Shown here: piece after piece, positions 48,201-61,600 of the stretch
Position numbering within the stretch: position 1 is the first letter of the stretch
Layout: each line of letters starts with the position of its first letter
Origin: Pisaster brevispinus
Lineage: Eukaryota > Echinodermata > Asteroidea > Forcipulatida > Asteriidae
DNA: 64,000 bases
Reading direction: 5' to 3'
Assembly (NCBI GenBank): GCA_023634235.1
Contig: JAMKCF010000020.1
Coordinates: 4,278,001-4,342,000 of the forward strand
The notes under the pieces: model-generated
Told to the model about the DNA's origin: nothing
The model's input: the letters and a program-made list of their open reading frames with translations, nothing else
Database searches by the model: none
Made by a program: the position numbers and the translations under genes

Positions 48201-51200
48201 GGACACTGATTTTGAGCCGTTACCAAAAGTATACAATGCCTTCAAGTAGAGGGTTGGCCTCCTTCCCATGCCTCACATTATTAATAATGATATTAATATT
48301 ATTATTATTACTACCCGACAGGTCACAGATGCTGTAGTTGAGACGGTCAGTAACATCATTAAGAACCAGAACACCAACGATGATCTCGCTAATGACAACG
48401 GTGTCAGCTCATCAGCAATCATCCAGTCAGTCGAGGCTCAAATCAGTTCTACTCTCCAGCAGGAGGGCACGATCAGCATACAGCAACCAACCATCCACGT
48501 TGAAGGGGTCAGTCTGGACCCAATGGAGGCCAACGGCAGATTCAGCTTTGCCTCAGTTCAAAAACCTGGAGGGTCCCAGGAGAGCGGCTCACTAGAAGGA
48601 ACGAAAGTGAGGACGTTTGACCGCACAAGTGAGATACCCCAGGATATTGAGGTCGTCGCATCCGTACAGCTGCCTCAAAATATTGGAGAAATATTACAAT
48701 CTTCGACTGGTACGTTTGTTAATTTTAAATCCCTTTGGATGAGATTTTTCAAATGTAATAAACCACAAGGGAAACGGACTGGGTAACTTTAAAGCAATTT
48801 TGAGCTGAACAGAGGAAAATTGACTGGAGTGGAACTTGGAACGTGCTGGCGCTCTACCAACTACATGTTTGGTATCATGATGTTGGCAGTCTCCCTATTT
48901 TCTCAGTATCTTTGTTCAGAGGTGCATGTCAGAAGCCATTCAACCTGTAACTGCCGTATAGCAGGGATCATACCCAAGTTTACGATACAACCTGGGAAGC
49001 GACAGTAGAGGGATCACATTAAGGGATGCAACTTTTTCTGGCACCCTTGCCCAAAGATAGTGACATTGTAGGGAGAAAGCATAACATTAGCTCAATGGTA
49101 GAATGTCAGCACAGTAATCTGGAGCTGACAGGTTCACATCCAAAAGAATGAGAATTGTTTCATTATCAATTTGATTCTTTCGTTCAAATATCATTACATT
49201 CCTGCACATTCCTGCACAGTAAAAAACCAAAAAACCAAATATGTTTGTTCTGCTTAAAAAATTTGTTTTATAGAGAATTTTAATCTTTTGAAATAACAAT
49301 TGAAAATGGCAATGTGGATGGGGGGCGGGGGCCTGGGCCTGCAGGGGCCTGGGCCTGCAGGGGAGATGCGCCCTCCCCCCCCCAATTTCAAGTGCCCTCC
49401 CCCTCCCAGGTGCCCCATCCTCCTACAAAAAAAATCGCGATAGGACTCACAAAAAAGTAAATAATAAGAAAAGGGTGAAAAGAGGAAAGTGCATGTTTGT
49501 TGTGAACGGTCCCAATCTCTACCGCGACCTCAAAATGCCAAGCACATAAGTGGATGGTAGCTCCCTGCAGCGTCCCCTTTCCAAAATCATCATCATCAAA
49601 CATTTATTTCTTTGCTGTCCTTACATTTCACATTTCAAAGCAAAGTTTGTCAATGCATTATGTTCAAATTATAAGTAATACACAGTAATACATAGTAAAT
49701 TAAGACAAGTAAATTTTGATAATTCACAATAATTTATATTGATCAGTAATACACGATAGTTATAAATAAGCAGTAAGTAGGACAACAATTAGGTTTAGGT
49801 GAAGCCAAGGCTTTTGTGCCGACTTATTGACAGACAAACAACAGTAAATACTACAGAAGACAAAAAACATGTACAATACGACAGACTAGACAAACAAAAC
49901 ACACGACAAAAGCTAATATAATGAAATCATGAACCCCCAGGACTGACAAACCCAGTTCCCCTGGCGCACCCCCCCCCCCAGTTAAAAGCAATTCCCCCCC
50001 TCCCCACTGAAAATGTCCTGCCTACGCCACTGGAACTAGGCAGCCAAACCTATACTTGGAAAGAAGTGTTTACAGGTCCTCTTACGTTTGAATTATCATT
50101 TGGCAGTTGGGCTATGCTGTTAACACGTTGACTGCTGCCTACGAGTATATTCTAGTAACAGGTGTAACGGATTCTGCCACTACGAGTATACTCGTAGAGA
50201 CTGAAAGGTTTTTGTATTGTTAATTGAATACACTGGCATCACTGAGAACGCAACAAATACGCTTCTGGCAGTGGTGAGGACATACATCCTTAGAATTTGT
50301 ATGTTCATATTATTTTTTGGGGGTGTTTTTGCTGTTGGTGTGCGCGCATGCGCACCACACTTTGCAAATGGAAACGCCCTACGAATCTATGACCGGCAGT
50401 CAACGTGTTAATGGAGAACGTCGCGGTTGAATTTTTTATTTTTATTTTTTTCTGATACAACAGGTGACAACTTCAGCCAACTGCAAGCCAGTTTCATCGT
50501 TTACGCTGGTGATGACTTGTTCCAGTCTTCCCTGATCGGAGGTAACTCCAGCATTGAAGTTGCGGGACCTGTTGTCTCTTTGACAGTACAAGGACTTGAC
50601 TTAGTGAATCTGACTGAGCCGTTGGTGATTGAAATGCGGGTACAATTTATATATATTTATTCATTGTACAATTTTGTTTTACTATAATATTTGGTTTTAC
50701 CCGTACATTGTTGTGTGTAAAGCACTGTTTACTCATTAGTTTCCTTTTCCTATACAAAAAAATCCACAGTCATATTACTTGGCGCTGGTGTTGTCAGCAG
50801 CAGAGTGTGGGTTTGAATCCCGGTCATGGCACTTGTGAAGGTACAGGAAGGTACAGGTGCGTTTTGCTCTACCAGCCAGGCTCCTAGTGGATGATACCCT
50901 TGCCTACATTCTTACAGACTGTGAAGGGGGTAACGCTGTTTCAGCCCCAGGAGTAGGTGGCAATGTGCCCCTGGTGACAGTTGATTTGGGTTTACAGCCT
51001 AAATCAGTTAAGTTTCGCCTCACCATTGAGTGGCAATTTAAGAAAACAAAAGCAACTAGATATATTGCATTTGTGCACAAATGCCGAGCTGTTTCGTCAT
51101 AACTTTTTTCAAATTACTTAACTGAATTTGAAAGTTATTTTTTGTATTCAAAGCAGTTATGACGTATCAAGCCTGTTTAAAAACTAATTTGGATTATACC

Positions 51201-52623
51201 ACGTTATGTAAGCAATTTATGACTAAAAACTGAAAAAAATAGAAAAAATCATAACAAATCACGTGATGACATCATCATGACGTCATTTCAGAATTTACTA
51301 AAACTTACCAATATCTAACAACCTACCAAGTTTCAGCATGATTGCCCTAATACTTCGGGAGATATACGACTTCAAAGAAGGCACCTTTAATGGCGCGTCA
51401 CGTGACCCCCCGATGACGTCATCGATCTGAAACTTCACACATATGATGGCTGCTTGACGGTCAACATGTGTGTAAATTTTGAAGTGATTACACAAAACTT
51501 CACCACACACATCTTCAAAAAGTCCATTTTGAACAGTTTTCAACCTGCCGCTAGAGGGCGCTCGTGTGTATCGTGACGTCATCGGTATTTTTTTTTAACT
51601 ACACACCTTTGCCAGACACTAACATCATTGAAAGCATTTTCATAACATTTAGCACTTTTGAATTACGAGGCACTTCCGGTTTCGACCAGAAGTAGAGGTC
51701 ATGTGAGGTCACGCACACGGAATAAAATGAAGACCTAATTTATTCCTATACAATCCCGTAAACAGAAACCTACGGTCTCTTGTGGCTGATTTGTTACGGA
51801 TTTTCAAATATTTAAAATAGAAACCTTTAAGATGACGTCACGTGACAGGTGATGATGTCATCATGACATCATTGTTTCAGGATCATTATTGCACCAATGC
51901 CTTTCATCACTGAAAGTTTCATTGCAATTGCTCTTTAGGAACTATGCGAAAGGCCGCTCATACAGAATCGTGTGTTATCTCAATGACTTCCTGTCTGAAA
52001 AATACAAATAAAAAAACCAACAATAATATAAAAAAAAACTTTAACGAAAACAAGAGCTGTTTCGCTGCGCTGTGCAACGAAACAGCTAATAAACATTCAT
52101 TATTTACTGCCTATCTGAACAAACTGTATAGCATTGGAAAGAGAACTTCAGTCTCTTTAATGTGATCATTTTGTCATGTTTCTCTTCTCATGTCACTAGT
52201 AGTGAAAATACAAAGACCGGCACTAACTTTTTGTTCATCTACTTATTTTCCCGTAGTTATGCGCTAAAGGCGTTTGTGTGTTCTACGGAAAATCCCATAG
52301 TTAGGCAGGTATGGGTTATGAGTGTTTAAAAAAAAAAAACTGTGGTAATGTTTGTTGCTTTTAACATTTTGTACTTCCAGGTGCCAAACAATGCAACTCG
52401 TCTTGATAGCACGAGTTTCAGATGCGTCTTCTGGGATTTTACCAAGGAAGATGGAGTTGGTGATTGGTCAACAGCTGGGTGTGTGCTTGCGAGACAAACC
52501 AACAACACATTGTCATGTAACTGCGACCATGCCACCAACTTTGCAATTCTTGTGGTACGAAAAAAAGTTTACATTTCTGGAAATAGTCTCTTATTAAATT
52601 TGTTTTTCAAACTCACAGGCCTG

Positions 52624-52662
<39 letters not shown>

Positions 52663-55600
52663 GCTTCTTATATAGCGCTCATATCTGTCACTCAGTGACA
52701 CTCAAGGCGCTTCAACATTCAGTATTTTCCTGCAAGGTATGAGGGGCTACGTTTGAAGTATGAGACCTACTCCTTTATGTAGCACAATGTAATGGTTTAC
52801 AAGGTGCTGTGGCGCAATATGCTGCCAATCAAACCAGGTACACCGGGGCGAACCCCTTCTCTTTTCGATAAGTGCACCGGGTTCTTTTACGTGCATTACA
52901 CAACACACGGGATCAACGGCTTTACGTCCCATCCGAAGGACAAAACAATCATGGTTAAGTGCCTTCCTGTTATGTCATCTCTCCATCTTCTCTTTTGTCG
53001 TCCTGTCCTTCTCTTGCCTGCTCTAGGCAGCCATTCTGTCATTCGTCTAGTCCACCTGTAGTCTTGAACCCTTGACACTTGGCCTGCCCTCCTCACGAAA
53101 CTTCCATTTGCCTCTTTCTCTCTAGCCACTCTGGTCCTTGTTGCCTTACTCATGTGTGCTGTTATGTCATCTCTCCATCCCCTCTTTTGCTGTCCTCTCT
53201 TTCTCCTTCCTTTTCTAGGCAGCCATTCTGTCATTCGTCTAGTCAACTGTTGTCATGGACCCATTACACATGGTTTGCTCATCTCCATTTGATCTCCTTT
53301 TTTTTCAGTGATGTCCTTTGCTTTTGTTTTCTCTCGTATTTTGTTATGGTTTGGTTTGAGCAGTCAGGTTGGCGTATAGTGGTATCTTGCCAATTGCCTT
53401 CCACCTCTGGGACCCTGGTTCAAATCCCACCAGGGGAACTATGGATTGGGTTTTCAGTCCCTACCTGATTGCATGGGTTTTCCCTGGACTAATTCTCTAG
53501 GGTTTTCCTCACACACCTAAAACTGAAAATTGATTTCTTACTCAAAGTCAGCAACTTCTCTGAAAAGCTAATTGCAAGAGGCTATAACAGTTCAGAGATA
53601 AACAATATCACAAGTAAAGTATCACACAAAGAACGGTCAAATCCACAAAACTTCCTTCATTGTCCTTGAGTTTTGCTTTTTTTTCCAGAGTTAATAAGTG
53701 AAATGAAAAATGAAATATGGTTAACTTTATCATGTATTGTCTAATGAAACATTTTTCTCTCCATAGTGCTCTGTGTTCTCAATTTATTGAGAGTGGCAAT
53801 AAAAAAAAAATATGATAACAATAATTTTTATTATTATTATAATTATTATTTTTACTATCACATATTTCTGGGTTATGAAACTAAGGATGCCTGATGAGTG
53901 AATCTAATGACTGTACATTTTGGTTCAGGGTAGTTTTTGGTTTATTCCTGACTTTCAATGATGTTCAGTTAAAAGACTGACAACAAATTCCTCCTAAGAC
54001 CCATGTGTTGTTGAAATCCAATGATGTCATGTTTCAAATTTTGCTCAGAAAAGGTCAGGAATGAACCAACAATTCCTCATACTGAAATGTACAGATCTAT
54101 GTAGACCAAGGCGACGGCCTTTAAGGTTTTGGTGTTGACAAATTTAGCACTGGAAGGGTAGCAAATACAATGTCAATTTACACCATTTTTACATGAGGTT
54201 AGAGACTTGTAATTTTGTTCCACTCATATTAGGACTCTATCTGTTGGAAAATGAGTACATCACAAAACTTAATTTGACCTTTGAGCCCCACTTCAACAAA
54301 TCAAGTTTCTTCACATTTTTGGACTGAAAAAAAAACCCAAAAAACAATAACATACAAAATAATGTCATGTTCAGAGCTGTTTTAATCTGTAAGTTTTGTT
54401 TAAATTCAATTTTCAGGATGTGAAGGGACAAAAAATTGATGAATTTGTTCGAGCGCTTGACGTCATCAGCCAGATTGGTGCTGTCTTGTCCATCATTGCT
54501 CTGGGTGCAACTTTGATCATATACCTCTCAATAAAGTAAGGTTACATTTTCGTTATGAATGATTTATTTAAAGACACAATAATAAAGATACCTGTTTTAT
54601 TTTTACCAAACACATCATACTTGCAAGTACTAAAGCATTTTTGAACATTATTATCCTTTTTCAAGTAATAAACCACAAGGGAGACTGACTGGGTGAATTT
54701 TATAAAATTTGGGGTTGAACAAAGAAAAATTTACTAGAGCGGTACAAGATCCTGTGACCCCGGATTAACCTGCCGGCGCTCAACCAACTGAGCTATCTAG
54801 CCCTATGTTGGCAAAATAGGGAGACCGCCAACATAGGGCTAGAAAGCTCAGTTGGTATAGTACACCAGCACGTTAGTGTTAAGGGGTTAACTCTTGATAC
54901 CATCTCAAAATGTGCATTAAAAGTTTTAACTTAACTTATTTCTGCTGGATTTATTTATGCCTGTTGACTTGAATATCTCAAAAAGTACTAATGTTACTCG
55001 TGTTCATTTTCCTTTCGATCCAGATTGATCTTTCTTATGGTGGTTTTTTTTTTTTTTCAATGCAATTTTTCTAATAAAAAAAATGTTTTCTAAACCTAGA
55101 AAATTGCGGTCCGGGATATCACGTCAGATTTTCATCCACTTCTGCGTGTCCTTGTTGCTGTTGTATATTGTGTTCCTTGCTGGAGTTGACAATGCCAGGG
55201 TAAGTTGGCCACTGATGTTATTAGTTATCACATGTGCGAGTGGAATGCACATTAAGGGAAATCTCCATTAAAGAATTTCCAAGTTTTGGCCACAAAAACT
55301 CGGAAACTATTCATCCTTTTCACCCATTAGGTGTGTTTACATTGAATTACTTGGGTCATAAAACTTAATGGAGGAGCAGTTGACCTGCCTTGGGCAGTCA
55401 GCAGCCCTGCTGGTTTGTGCATGATCCAATTAAGTCCACTGTTTGGAAAAGGAATAACAGGGAGATAACAAGTGTGACCTGTCAGACGAAAAAGATGTTT
55501 CATTTGAGCCGTTTTCTTTAATGGAGCTTTCCCATAATTGGAAAAATATAGCATTTGTCGGTTCCATATCAAACAAGGCTTAAGGCCGACTTGCATATGG

Positions 55601-58600
55601 AACGCAGACGCGCTGTGTTTTCCATATTCCACAAGCATGTGTGTGATAAAAATGTTATCTTCAAGCAAACTAGACGCACAGATTAACGTAATGTTGGTGT
55701 TGGTACAGCTGTGTGTTTTGCGTATTCTTAGCTTAAAATAGCACAATATGGGGAGTTAGAACAGCGTAATTTGCAGAGTGTGATATGGGCCGTGTGATAT
55801 AGGTTTACATCACACCTTGTTGGGTTGACCAATCAGAATCCCAGATTTAAGTTTGCTTGAAGATAATACATGATAGCAAATCTCTGAACAATCCACAACT
55901 AATTTTGTGTTGTTGTTTTTTTTAAATACACAAATATTTTTAGAAAAAGAAATGAAAGCAGTGGCTATGAATAGCACAAAACCAATTGATTTGAGTACAG
56001 TATATACAAACCACAGCCTGGCATTTTGTTATTTTTGTCTTGTTTGAAAATGTGACCACCCAGTTTCAACAGGTTTGGTTGTATGTTTTGTTTATTGAAA
56101 ACAGAGTATGGCAATAACTTTACTGCACGAAAACAAATGATGCACTATCACATCTGTCAATGAATGGAGGCATATTTTTGATATTGAATTTAAATAGTAC
56201 TCCACACAATACCCGACTGCCAGACAAACGTTCCACCACTTATTCGATCACCGCATCATTAGCTTGCCAAACTGCACTAGTAGATTAGTCAGTACACGCG
56301 AGTAAAACATAAAACTTGCAAATGTGCGTGCAGGAATGTTAGGGCCTTGTCACATGAGGCAACTTTTCCAGTAAACTTGGAGGCAACAACTGTGACCACC
56401 CAGCTGCAGGACCACTTTGGTAGCACTGGAGTAATTTTTCAAACAATTCCTAAGAAAAATATGTGAACATTCAAATGTCAATGTTTTTCTTCCTGGAGAT
56501 TGCCTGGGACTGGTTGCCTGTAAATTGCCTCGTCTGACATGGGCTTTGGTGAAATTTGAAGATTGACTGAGATCTGGGTACTTGGCTTCTATTTGAAGCA
56601 TTAGTGTGGAGTGCTATTATTGAAGTTGTTTCAGATCATTTGACAGACATTGTTTTGGGCTAAGCTGTCAGGGTGTGGGTCCGAATCCCGTTCACGACAC
56701 TTCTCGGGCTCGAATTTAGGGTAAAATTCCACAAGACTGCAGGGCTTGCAGCTCAAAATGTTTAACGGCTCAGAATTTATTTTACAAGACCAGAATCCTA
56801 ATAAGAAAGAGCTTTTTACAAAGTTAAACATGTAAATTGTTTTTATTTGAGCAAGCACTGAAAGAAGATTTATCTTACGGGTTAGTGTAGTTTGATTCTC
56901 AACGGAAATGTATAACAAACAGACTCAAGGTCAACATTTGAACATCATTTTTTTCTGTTAAAGATATTACACAGTGGCTATTACTCAATTAAAAAATGCA
57001 AGACCGCAGGACTTGTCAGGTCATGAGTTTACTGGCCTGAGGCTAAAATCACTGGCCTCGGGCCGGTGGTCCAGTGTCAATTTCGAGCCTTGCTTGTGTC
57101 TCTGCAAAAGCCACATAACTATAATTGCTTCTCTTCACCCAGGGGCATTAATAATATTATTACTGAGTTCTGTGAGTTCTGATAGAGATCTTTATCACAC
57201 CCGATGGGTATCTCAAACGCTAATTTTTCTTTGTACGGGCCCTATTCCTTCACATAGTACTATGCAAAGGTCTACAAGGTGCTGTGGTGCAGTATGCAGC
57301 CAATCAAACTAGGAACACCGGGCGAACCTGTGAGGGCATAGATGGTTCTTGTGATTTATTTAGCTTAGTGCGCTACATACTTGGCAGCACAGGTTGGATA
57401 TATTCCCCAAGGAGCTGAGATGGATTAAGGAATGAAATGAATGGCCCAGTGACCAGGGCTAATCATATTTGAGCTGCTATGAGAGTCACTGAGTGAGAGA
57501 TTTGAGTGCTATATAAGAAGCCACTGCTTTTTATTATTTTAACCACCTTTCAATGGATGCAAATCATTTTACTGCCATTGAGTTCAATACTTAATCCTTA
57601 ATCTTTCTTGCTTTATTTGTTGACAGGGTACAGGAGGTGCTTGCACTTTTGTAGCAGTATTGCTCCACTTCTTGGCCCTGACCACAATGATGTGGATGGC
57701 TGTGGAGGCCAGGAACATGTTTATCAGCACTGTCAATGTCTTCCCTGAGGACACCCCCAGATATATGCTCAAGGCTTGTCTGGTTGCTTGGGGTAAGTAA
57801 TCTATATACTTTGAAAATCTTCAGTCTTGAAAATGGAGAGAAAAACTCCTTTTTTTCATGAGTTTGTAAGATCCCTTTCACCTTGTTTTCATGGAGATTG
57901 CTTCTGTTTGACAAGTTGGAAAGTTGCAACTACTGAATGCTATGTCTAGTTGCGACTGCCGCTTTTCAGCCGTGCCGCCACAACTACCAAAAACATTGTC
58001 GTATTTTCTATTCCTCCATGGTTCGTATAGCGCCGCAAGGTACAAGGTGAGGTGGGTGCCATTTTGGTGAACAAATGTTTTGTGAGAAACAAATTGAGAC
58101 AAATGATAGCAGTTGTCATTGTCTGCTCTGATCTAATGTTGTATCAAAAGAGTTGATTACTGCAATGGCGTCCAATGCAATGCATACTTCACATTTCAGT
58201 CTGAGTTTTACCACCTTGCACCTCAGTGAAACTTAATATTTGGTTTTGAAAATAGTTGGGATTAGTGTCGAAGTCGCGACGTATTGAAGCATGGCTACAT
58301 GTATAGGTCGTGTAGTGAATTGTACTAGTCTCCCAGCACTAATTGCCTGTCACCCTCACTTTAACCGCTCACCTACAAGTTATTTTCTTTCAGTAACATT
58401 CCTGCCAACTTTCCACCTAAAACAGGATGTAAGATTAAAGAAAAGCTTTGGGTTTTTTTTTCTTTAATTTCTCCACAGGGTCTCCTCTGATACTTGTGAT
58501 GATAACGTTAGCATCGGCTACAAGCTATTATGGCAGCGAACACAAGTAAGTCGCCCTTCATTCTTCGTTGCCACCAAAGTCATCAGCACGATAAAAGGCA

Positions 58601-61600
58601 GGGTATTTTGTCTGTGAATGTTAAAGACCAGTATCCTCACTAGGTGTATCCCGACATGTGCATAAATTAACAAACCTGTGAAAATTTGGGCATAATTGGT
58701 CATCTAAGTTGCAAGAAAATAACTAGGAGAAAACTCCCTTGTTGCATTGAATTGTGTGCCTTCAGCACCTCAGACTCAAAGTGGGTAGGTGAAAAATTAC
58801 CTGTTTCTTTAAAACTACACTACTTCAAAGGGTGTTGTTTCTGACAATGTTTTATAATAGACCCCCTTGCACAACGCGCAGCGCACTCAAACGCGCCTTC
58901 GCTGTCTGCCACTTTGGGAGTCAAAACCATGCACAAACATGCACAAAAGATTTGACTCCCCAAAAGATGGACATGTTTGGAGGTGCGTTTTGCATTGTGC
59001 AGGGGTCTATAGGCCCTATCAACAGCTCTCCAATGCTCTCTAGTCTCTACCAAGTAAGTTTTTATGGTCAATAAATTTTGGAGTAATCAATACCAAAAGT
59101 ATACTCTGCCTTTAATAATAAAAAATTAAATGTCTTATAATTATATCTTTACAAAAAGAGTTGCTTTATGCATTCCATGGCATTTCCTGGCAGTCAAATA
59201 ATTCATTATACTGTCAATAAATCAGACAAGTGATATTATGTATTATAACTACCAGAAAGTTTAGATAAAATAACTGTGAAAATTACCAGTTAAAGGTTGG
59301 GTAATACCGGGAAGAAATCGTGTAATTTTTTTTTTGGAAAGCTTACTTATTATAAAGATGGTTATGGTAGCATAAGTAAGCATCCTGTGATATTATTTTG
59401 TCTGAAATACCCTTGTTGGTTAGAAATGTTTGAATCTGAGAAAACGATATCTTGCATGAATCGTTTCTCAGATTTCTGAGGGTTGGTGTACCTTTGCAAA
59501 TGCTGCGGCCAGAGATGCGGTTGGTACCCGCTATCACCAAGATTCAACGTTTAAGTTTTTTTGACTTCTCAGTGAAAATTCTGAAAATTAATTTTGGCTT
59601 GAAAAAAGAAAAATTGATAGAGTGGGACTTAAACCAACGACCTCCATATTAACAAGCCAGCGCTCTACCAACTAAGCTATCTAGCTCTTTGATCCCTTGT
59701 GGTTTATTACTTGATAAACAATTTTTAAAAACAGTACAAAGTCTTGCTGTATGGAAATGTTCTTTTTTGACAAACTTTAGCTGCATGCATGCTTTTGTGG
59801 TATAATATTGCTATTAGCAGATGATGTATTGAGTAGAGGCCATGTTTTACAAAATCAGTACTTCGGTTCTGTTGTTAACTGATTTCTGAAACTACGCTTT
59901 TCTCAAACTTCTTTGCTTGGTTTGTTATTACTTTCCATCATCAGTTGTTTCATTTCCCCTGGTCTGGCGATGTACCTTGGTCTCCTCCTTCCAATCAGCA
60001 TCATCCTCCTCCACAACATTGTCACCTTCATCTTGGTCATGCGCAGCCTCTTTAAGGTCCAGGAAGTATCTCGCTCTCAGCAGATCTCCAAACGTCTCCA
60101 GAATGCCATCGGTATCTCCGCCCTGATGGGCTTGACTTGGATCTTTGGATTCCTGGCCATCGAGGAAGCAAGGTTTGCCTTCCAGCTCATCTTCTGCCTG
60201 GCCAACTCCTTGCAGGTAGGCAATTGAAGACATGTCCTTTTTTTGGCAATTTGTTTGTTTGGTTGTGAGTGCATATGCTGTATTAAATAAAATAAAACAA
60301 TTATGGGATATCATCAAATCCTGATTTTGGGCGATAGCTTCCTGTTGGGCTAATAAGAGTCTGAGTTCATACAAAACAGGCAATTCCTGGACTGAAAGTG
60401 TCATTAGTTTCGAAGAAAGGAGAAATTTGAAAAAAAGACAAATGGAACTTTAAATTAGTCTGTGGATTTCGGAAATCGGGAGACTGCTCAGTTCTCAAAA
60501 GAGCTGTCCTGCTTATTAACTACTACCGGGGGGATGGTGGCTTGTGCGTAAAGCGCTCAACCTCTCAACGCTGTGGCCCTGGTTCGATTCCCAGCTAAGG
60601 CCATATGTGAGTAGAGTTGTGCGTTTGTTCTAGCCTGGTGCCATAAGGGTTCTTCTCCGTGCCCTCTGGTGTTCCTTCCTCCGGAAAAATCAAACACTTT
60701 TGATCTCTGGCTGTGCTCTGTGTTTGTATACGGGTTGCTGCGGCTGGCTGCCGTAGTCGCCCTTACATGCCAGCAGCCTGAACACGTTGTAGCCGCGTCC
60801 TTCGCATTCAGCTTTCCAGCTACAAGTGAGGATGATTAGCCTCCCAAATTATTAAGTGAGCAAGGTCTGATAACAAAGAACAACTTATGGTTATGAACAC
60901 CAGGAAAATTGTTTTAGTTGTAATCTGAAAGCTTGATTTGAAAATTTTGTATTAGGATCAATATATTCTTTTTTTTAATGCTAATTTCTGTTACTTATTT
61001 ATAATGTGTATATAAAGTAGTAATTGTATGATTTGTTTTTCAATACTTCCACATTTAAGGTATAATCAGTTTGTGGTGACACCGTGTGTATATATTTAAT
61101 GCGCTGTGTAGGTTTGTTCTTTGAGAACTTATCTAACTATTTATTCTACTGCCATGGAGTATTTTGGATTTCGGGAGACTACTTAGTTCTGAAAAGACAC
61201 TGTCCTGCTTATTAAGTACTACCTGGGGAGGTAGGAAATTAGCCGGGACCACTACTTTGGCTTAGTGGATCAATGGGACTTCTCGTTAATAACTCCACTT
61301 CACAGGTTCTCAAAGAACAAGTCAATTCAATTCAAGTCAGCATTTATTTCATACCACTCTTCTCAAAATATAACTCACATTCAGAATGATACGCAGATAA
61401 GCAAAATAATAAACACAGCAGATGGGGAAAGAGTTAATCTATGTCTACACAACTAAGTAGATGTTATACACATGGTGTTACCGCAAACTGAATACCTCGC
61501 CATGCAATGCCTCAAAACCCATATTCCACTGTTGAATTAGGAATTCAAAAACCTTTCATGTATCATTCTTTTAAAAAGAAAAGGAAAATGCTCAGGTCTT

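Noticed and set aside
59928..60404. 158-codon ORF on the minus strand
   Set aside because: Antisense shadow of the TM5-TM6 exon.
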